From contig CAVSBG010000001.1 of assembly GCA_963726125.1 (NCBI GenBank), positions 124,001-188,000 of the forward strand: DNA of 64,000 nt, written 5' to 3'. Below, in pieces: positions 59,257 to 64,000 of this stretch. Under the pieces are notes generated by a model. The model saw nothing but the letters and a program-made list of their open reading frames with translations, did no database searches and had not been told where the DNA came from. The DNA is from JAMXLO01 sp963726125 (GTDB taxonomy: Bacteria > Pseudomonadota > Alphaproteobacteria > Acetobacterales > Acetobacteraceae). Each line of letters begins with the position of its first letter. Positions within the stretch are counted from its first letter, which is position 1. The translations under genes were made by a program, and so were the position numbers.

Positions 59257-60060
59257 CTACGGCGTGGGGCCCAGCATCGCGTCGAGCGCGGAGCGCATCG
59301 TGCTGCTGGATATGCTGAAATAACCGCCATAGGGTTCCGCGAGATCGACGATGACGAATATCACGCTGCTGAGCGAAATCGCGCACAGGACGATGACGAT
59401 TTTCGATACGTAGTTGCTGGGCGCAACGAGCCCGAAACAGGTAAAGATGATCATCAACCAAAACGCGAGAACGGTATAGAACGGATCGAACCTCTCGACC
59501 CGAGCGTCTTCGATCACCGCGAGGCGGGCGTGCATGACCTCCTTGTAACGGTCCACGCACTGGTCGAGGATCCTGACGTGTTCGGGATCGCTCGGCGCGA
59601 GGCGACTTAATTCCAAGCCGACCTGATTAATGATGCCGCGGAGCACCGGCGATGCACCGGTGCGAGGCATGTTGGTGGTATCCGGATATGTCACTCCCGG
59701 CGGCGGTGCCTCCGACGGCCAGGTGCTGGCAATGACCGCGGCGGTGTAGCTGCGGATATTGGCACGCGCTGCTTCGGTGCCCGGTCCATAATCACGCAGG
59801 CACTGGTCCATCATCGTCAGTTCCAGCGCATAGTCCTGGCGATCCTGCGCGGCGTGGTCGTAGCGTTGCTTGACCGACGCTGTGAGCAACCCGAGCACGA
59901 GGGCGGCGAAGGTCACCAGCAGGCCGATGGTGATCTGCATCAGTTCGGTGGTTTCCCGGCTGCGGTGCTGCTCGGGCAGGCGTGGCCGCACGAACATGCC
60001 AAGCGCGGCGCTCGCGCAAAGCAGCACGAACACGACAAGGCCGGAGATGGTCTCCCGCAA
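59257..60060 (-). CDS. DUF4239-like (bestrophin-related) membrane protein
   Basis: The 267-residue protein has two N-terminal hydrophobic segments, LVVFVLLCASAALGMFV and ITIGLLVTFAALVLGLLTAS, and two near the C-terminus, FYTVLAFWLMIIFTCFGLVA and IVIVLCAISLSSVIFVIVDL, with a charged loop between. This 2+2 pattern is that of DUF4239 proteins. Its function is unknown; a channel-like role is only suggested by the fold resemblance. It sits just upstream of nhaA on the same strand, so an auxiliary role in ion homeostasis is plausible. Confidence 0.82.
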   Translation of the reverse strand: MRETISGLVVFVLLCASAALGMFVRPRLPEQHRSRETTELMQITIGLLVTFAALVLGLLTASVKQRYDHAAQDRQDYALELTMMDQCLRDYGPGTEAARANIRSYTAAVIASTWPSEAPPPGVTYPDTTNMPRTGASPVLRGIINQVGLELSRLAPSDPEHVRILDQCVDRYKEVMHARLAVIEDARVERFDPFYTVLAFWLMIIFTCFGLVAPSNYVSKIVIVLCAISLSSVIFVIVDLAEPYGGYFSISSSTMRSALDAMLGPTP

Positions 60061-60473
60061 CTGGCTTCTCCCCGCGAGCCCCCGACCGACCTAGTGTAGC
60101 GGCCGATCGATTCCCGCCTGAGTGTTGGTCGTCAGATTGGCCAGCATCAGGCTGTACAGCAACCAGCAACCAGATGACAAAATCCTCACTCCCGCACAGC
60201 GGAGGAAGCAGGGAGGGGCGTCACCGTCAGCGTGGCGAGGGCAAAGGGACAGAGTGACTAACCGTGGACACGGCGGCGGCGGCCCACACCGCTTAGCGGT
60301 GCGTAGACGACCAGCCGTTGAATACCTCCCCGTTCAGGTGAACTGCCATGGTTCCTGGTGTCGGCGTTGAGCAGCACGAAGCCTCATTGGCGGGCTGCGC
60401 AGATGCACACCCGCCGAGCGGCAAGACCAGAAGAAGCATCCATCTCGACCAGGCGATTTGAACCACGGGCAGC
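60061..60473. other. Gap with a partial hairpin-family-3 unit
   Basis: No gene-like frame is found over these 413 bases. GGAGGAAGCAGGGAGG (about 60202-60217) matches the arm of the palindrome at 43544, followed by a degenerate GGCGTCACCGTCAGCGTGGC segment. The opposing arm is absent, so this is a half copy. Confidence 0.5.
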
Positions 60474-60689
60474 CTAGCCAGCTGCCATTGCTTTCGTCGC
60501 TCGCACCGGCAGTTTCAAGACCTTGCACAATGCGCTCAAATTCGCGTCACGTGGCCGACAGTAATCTGTCTCCCAGAAATAGATGCTCGACTGGCTGACG
60601 CCGACTTGCTCGGCAACTTCGGCGACCGACAGACCACGTTTAATGCGGGCGTCCCGCAGATAACGCGACAGACTTGGTTTACGAGGCAA
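60474..60689 (-). CDS. XRE-family helix-turn-helix regulator, TTG start
   Basis: The 71-residue protein is essentially a single HTH_3 domain: LRDARIKRGLSVAEVAEQVG, VSQSSIYFWETDYCRPRDAN and LSALCKVLKLPVRATKAM. It begins with TTG at 60689, eight bases after the ribosome site GAAGGAG (60698-60704). An ATG at 60693, also served by that site at a four-base spacing, opens a four-codon out-of-frame mini-ORF ending in TAA. There is no adjacent toxin gene, so it is more likely a stand-alone regulator than an antitoxin. Confidence 0.82.
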   Translation of the reverse strand: MPRKPSLSRYLRDARIKRGLSVAEVAEQVGVSQSSIYFWETDYCRPRDANLSALCKVLKLPVRATKAMAAG

Positions 60690-61139
60690 TCATCAAACTC
60701 CTTCTCAATTTAGCGTAAAGCGCCGGGAACCTATTGCTGTTTGCAGAAGAAATCAACGGGGGTCCGGGTAGCCTTTGGATAGCCTGTAACCGGCAACCTT
60801 TCTTGTTTGAGACCATGGACCTCAATTTGAGGCATCTGGTGTATCGCCCAGCTTGATTAGATTCCTGGTGACAATCTTTGGAATGTTCGGATGGTGATGA
60901 AGATTTGAAGCCTTTCGGGATACGGATCAGCGGGATCAGACGTACCTTATCCGGCGGCCGCTCGCCGCTGCCGCGTCAGCACTCGTTCTGTTCCAAGCGC
61001 GTAGCCCGATCAGCAGCGGGATCGCAGGTCGGTTTGGCCCCCGCATTGGAACGAACCGGTGCGACCACGCCCACCGCGCGGCCATCGGCTCTGTCGCGGC
61101 AATTGCCACTTCACCGCTCAGGCCGGTAACGTGCCGGTT
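60690..61139. other. Gap of 450 bases upstream of the regulator and small gene
   Basis: Apart from the ribosome site and the mini-ORF of the XRE gene no gene-like frame is seen; the open frames on both strands have skewed shadows only. The AT-richer stretch 60770-60880 probably holds promoters for both directions, but no clear -35/-10 pair can be named. Confidence 0.45.
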
Positions 61140-61337
61140 ATGCCAACTGATCCTCAAATGCCGCCCGAGTCGGCCGCCGAACAGTCGCCGGAGGACCAGC
61201 AGCTCGTGCTGCTCCGGCGTATCGAACAGCATCTTGGGCGCATTGCCGATGTCCTCGAGGCTCTGGCTCCCGCGCCCACGCAAATTGTGAAGGATCTGGG
61301 GCCTGTTCGAGACGTGCCAAAATCGAAGCCACGCTGA
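61140..61337 (+). CDS. Small helical protein of unknown function
   Basis: The 65-residue frame starts MPTDPQMPPESAAEQSPEDQ and continues as a predicted amphipathic helix LLRRIEQHLGRIADVLEALA, with a basic tail PVRDVPKSKPR. The leucine spacing suggests a coiled-coil dimer. It is unrelated in sequence to the flanking genes. Antisense frames on the minus strand (for example 60936-61388) are longer, but composition favours the plus frame. No family is recognised. Confidence 0.5.
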   Translation: MPTDPQMPPESAAEQSPEDQQLVLLRRIEQHLGRIADVLEALAPAPTQIVKDLGPVRDVPKSKPR

Positions 61338-61434
61338 CGCGGCACCACTATGGCGCGGGCGCAGCGCGTCGACATCCGGTCGGGACACCGATGATGAAAC
61401 GGCGCAAGGCGTAGCAGCACCACATGACCCGCCG

Positions 61435-62271
61435 CTATCCTTTCAGCGCGCCAGCCGTCAGGCCCTGGATGAAGTAACGCTGGAAGAAGATGAAGAGGCA
61501 GGCGATCGGAATCGTCGCAATCGTGGAGGCCGCCATCGCCGCGCCCCACATCGGCACATGCTGATAGGGCTGGCTGTAGTTCGTCAGCCCCACTGCGAGC
61601 ACGTTGAGATTGCGGTCCTGCACGATCACCAGCGGCCAGAGGAAGGCGCCCCAGGCCGCGATGAACTCGATGATGGCGAGGCTGATCAGTGGCGGCCCGA
61701 GCAGCGGCAGCACGATGCGCAGGAACATCTGGAATTCGCCCGCGCCGTCGATGCGCCCGGCTTCCAGCAACTCGTCGGGAAGGTCCGAGATGTACTGCCG
61801 CATCATGAATACACCGAGCGCGTTCATCATGCCGGGGATGATCAGGCCGGGATAGCTGTTCTCCCAACCGAACGCTTTCACCTCGATGAACAGCGGCACG
61901 ACCAGCACCTGAAACGGGATCATCAGGGTCGACAGCACGAAGAAGAAAAGGATGGTGCGGCCTGGGAAGCGATACTTGGCGAAGCCGAAGCCTGCGAGCG
62001 CGCCGAAAAAGACCGTGGCCGCGACATGCACGGTGGAATAGAGCGTACTGTTGAACAGATAACGCCACAGCGGCGCGAAATCCGCCGCCTCGCGAAAACG
62101 ATCGAGCCACTGGAACTCGTGCGGCCACCAATGGATCGGGATCGCCTGGATTTCGGTCTCCGCCTTGAAAGCGGAGGTGACCATGAACCAGATCGGAAAC
62201 GCGAAGATCGCGGCGGCGACGAGGCCAGTGACGAACAGGCTCGGGTGAAAGCGGCGATGCTCAAGCGACAC
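61435..62271 (-). CDS. Carbohydrate ABC transporter permease (MalG/CUT1 type)
   Basis: The 278-residue permease has about six membrane segments and the EAA loop DLPDELLEAGRIDGAGEFQM with PLLGPPLISLAIIEF after it. It forms the channel with the upstream MalF-type permease, whose gene overlaps it by 11 bases. N-terminal PIWFMVTSAFKAETEIQAIP is the typical MalG-like start. The ATPase gene is not in the window; CUT1 systems often share the MsmK/UgpC ATPase. The sugar or sugar-alcohol substrate is unknown. Confidence 0.95.
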   Translation of the reverse strand: MSLEHRRFHPSLFVTGLVAAAIFAFPIWFMVTSAFKAETEIQAIPIHWWPHEFQWLDRFREAADFAPLWRYLFNSTLYSTVHVAATVFFGALAGFGFAKYRFPGRTILFFFVLSTLMIPFQVLVVPLFIEVKAFGWENSYPGLIIPGMMNALGVFMMRQYISDLPDELLEAGRIDGAGEFQMFLRIVLPLLGPPLISLAIIEFIAAWGAFLWPLVIVQDRNLNVLAVGLTNYSQPYQHVPMWGAAMAASTIATIPIACLFIFFQRYFIQGLTAGALKG

Positions 62272-63208
62272 GGCGGTTGAACCAGAGCTGGATCGCTGTC
62301 ACGACCAGGATGATGGCAAACATGACGACGGAAATCGCCGACGCATCGCCCATGCGAAAATACTGAAAGCCGTATCGCAACACGAGCAGGCCGAGCACCA
62401 GCGTGGAATCCGCCGGACCGCCGGGGCCAGTGCTCAGTACGTATTGCAATGCGAAGGTTTGGAAGGCGTTGATCGTGCTGAGAGCAGCGACGAGCACGGC
62501 GGTCGAACGCAGCATTGGCAGGTCGATGTGCCAGAACGTTCGCAGCGGCGATGCACCGTCGAGTTGGGCGGCCTCGCGCAGATCCTTCGGCACGCCGGTC
62601 AAGCCGGCGAGCCAGATCAACATGAAGAACGGAATGACTGCCCAGTCATGTACCGAAATCATCGCAAGCGGCGCGAGCACGGTACTGGCGAGCCACGGGA
62701 TTTCAGTGACGCCGCGGAAGGCGCCCGCGAACCAGGTCATGATCCCGTTCGGGTGCAGCAGCATCCGCCACACGACCGCGACGACGACGACGGGCGGCAG
62801 CACGGGCAAGAAGAACAGCGTCTTGAACAACTGCCGCCCACGGAAGGCCTGATTGAACAGCAGAGCCGCAAGGAGCGAAAGTATCCAGACCGGGAACGTG
62901 GCACCGGCCACGAAAGCGAGTGTGTTCCATAGCGCCGTGAGGAACAGATCATCGTCGAGGAGGTTCCGGAAATTGTCGAGCCCGACGAAGTTCGGCGGAT
63001 CGAGCAGGTCGTAGTCGGTCAGGCTCAACGCGAAGCCGACGACGACCGGGAACAGGTTGAACACCGCGAAGAACGCCACGACCGGGAGCACGAAGACGAG
63101 CCCCCACCAGTGGTGCCCGACGCGGCGGCGGCGGCCGACCGCCGCGCTCCGCTTACCCAGGCATCTTCCCGGCGGCGACAAGGCCGGCGTGTGCGGATCG
63201 TTCGGCAC
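62261..63208 (-). CDS. Carbohydrate ABC transporter permease (MalF/CUT1 type)
   Basis: The 315-residue permease has LVFVLPVVAFFAVFNLFPVV as first membrane helix, then VGLDNFRNLLDDDLFLTALW, and the EAA loop GVPKDLREAAQLDGASPLRT with FWHIDLPMLRSTAVLVAALS. This is the MalF-like partner of the next gene. It follows the binding-protein gene by six bases, so the three genes form one operon. The N-terminus carries a basic Arg/Gly segment (GKRSAAVGRRRRVGHHWWG). Confidence 0.95.
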   Translation of the reverse strand: MPNDPHTPALSPPGRCLGKRSAAVGRRRRVGHHWWGLVFVLPVVAFFAVFNLFPVVVGFALSLTDYDLLDPPNFVGLDNFRNLLDDDLFLTALWNTLAFVAGATFPVWILSLLAALLFNQAFRGRQLFKTLFFLPVLPPVVVVAVVWRMLLHPNGIMTWFAGAFRGVTEIPWLASTVLAPLAMISVHDWAVIPFFMLIWLAGLTGVPKDLREAAQLDGASPLRTFWHIDLPMLRSTAVLVAALSTINAFQTFALQYVLSTGPGGPADSTLVLGLLVLRYGFQYFRMGDASAISVVMFAIILVVTAIQLWFNRRVA

Positions 63209-63214
63209 GGGCGC

Positions 63215-64000
63215 TCACTGCTTCAGCAAAGTCTCCGCACGCGCCTTCTCGCGCCGCAGCACACCATCCATCTCCTTGTTGACTGACGGCACGACGTTCG
63301 CGACCGGCTCGCCTCCCTGGATCATGTGATCGCGCCCGCGCGTGAGCACGTCGACCACCTGATTATATCCGACCACGCGCGGCGCGAATTTCGCCTTCTG
63401 CAGTTCATTCAGGAACACCATGCTGTCGGGGTCGCTGGCGAGTGGAACCACGTCCTGGCGCGGCACGAACAGCCCCGCGCCCTTGAACAGCTCGACCGCG
63501 TGATCGGTGAACATCCGTACGAACGCCCAGGCCGCCTTCTGTTGGGCCGGCGACGAGCGCGCGTTGACCATCATATAGTAGGCATAGGCGTCGTAGCCTT
63601 CGTCCACATTGCTGCCAGCGAAGCGCGGCAGCGGCTTGACGGTGTAGTCGATCTTTGCGTCGTGCATCTGCGGAATGCCCCAGATGCCGAAGCTGCAGTC
63701 GGTGGCAAGCTTTTTCCCGAGGAAGTCGGTGCGGCTGTCGGTGTATTGCGGACCGCCGAGCTTATACTTGTTCACCCAATCGACCAGGAACTGCAGTCGC
63801 CTTCAGCGCCGCCGGCCCTTCATAGGTCGCCTTGTAGTCGTTCTCGTCGACCAGATTTGCGCCGAGCTGGTGCATCATCGTGTTGATTGTCAGCCAGTAG
63901 ACGGGACCGGATGGCCAGTCGAAATCGAAGCCGCGCCGCAGCGGCACGCCATTGGTGTCGCGCTTGGTCAGCTTCTCTGCGACGGCCGGCATCGCTTCCC
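63215..64000 (-). CDS. Extracellular sugar-binding protein of the ABC operon, 5' partial, reading frame disrupted by one extra base
   Basis: Two frames join into one family 1 solute-binding protein. The 5' part read in the window (FDFDWPSGPVYWLTINTMMH, then YEGPAALKAT) passes, after removal of one base at about 63794, into QFLVDWVNKYKLGGPQYTDS and continues with CSFGIWGIPQMHDAKID to EMDGVLRREKARAETLLK at 63215. The distance from 63992 to the stop is 3n+1, consistent with a single insertion. The start and signal peptide lie beyond the window. It is the first visible gene of the CUT1 operon; the frame break may be an error or a real lesion. Confidence 0.8.

Noticed and set aside
1..64000. CRISPR array
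   Set aside because: No regularly spaced direct repeats with unique spacers were seen; repeats present are inverted or tandem.
1..64000. tRNA or rRNA genes
   Set aside because: No cloverleaf-like segment with a T-loop GTTCGA-type motif and CCA-side pairing, and no rRNA-like sequence, was recognised by eye; a covariance-model scan was not possible.

Overview
The window is 64 kb of GC-rich chromosome. Its conserved core runs serS-tatC-tatB-scpB-scpA-M50 protease-nagZ-SPOR protein-argS-dgt, with erpA divergent from dgt. That order, the single-domain ErpA and the codon use suggest an alphaproteobacterium, most likely Rhodospirillales/Acetobacteraceae. This is inference from gene order; no 16S rRNA or tRNA gene was seen.

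Layout. 1-7.5 kb is a rightward run of small detoxification and stress genes: a thioesterase fragment, a GFA protein, an acetamidase/formamidase, a SnoaL-like protein, an ArsR-SRPBCC pair, two glutathione transferases and a VOC protein. A decayed NAD-dependent epimerase lies inside this run. 7.6-18.6 kb is the leftward housekeeping block. Both condensin genes, scpA and scpB, carry one extra base each, and no tatA is present. 18.6-22.1 kb holds erpA, a DUF4258/zinc-ribbon gene pair, xth and ilvD. 22.3-25.4 kb has two tandem IS5-type elements and an AT-richer gene for an unknown membrane protein. 25.7-32.1 kb is a complete RND efflux operon led by its TetR regulator, with a 23-bp palindromic operator upstream.

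32.3-38.5 kb carries a large NDP-forming acyl-CoA synthetase/GNAT fusion, a plasmid-primase remnant, and an MFS exporter flanked by an inverted pair of roughly 300-bp modular repeats with different hairpin cores. 38.5-45.8 kb has a methyltransferase, an orphan amino-acid-type binding protein with a divergent LysR regulator, two unknown proteins, a GHSLGG lipase-like protein and an HSL-type esterase. 45.8-50.5 kb is a full branched-chain amino-acid type ABC operon (livG-livF-binding protein-livH-livM). 50.6-55.9 kb has a CitE-like lyase, an iGluR-like ligand-gated channel tightly coupled to an inositol-dehydrogenase gene, and a divergent iolD. 56-60 kb groups a phosphoesterase, NhaP- and NhaA-type antiporters and a DUF4239 membrane protein. 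61.4-64 kb is a CUT1 sugar ABC operon that runs off the window; its binding-protein gene also has one extra base.

Recurrent themes are several dispersed hairpin repeat families and four apparent single-base insertions. The best candidates for unusual biology are the channel-inositol gene couple, the modular hairpin repeats around the MFS gene, and the DUF4258/zinc-ribbon pair between erpA and xth.
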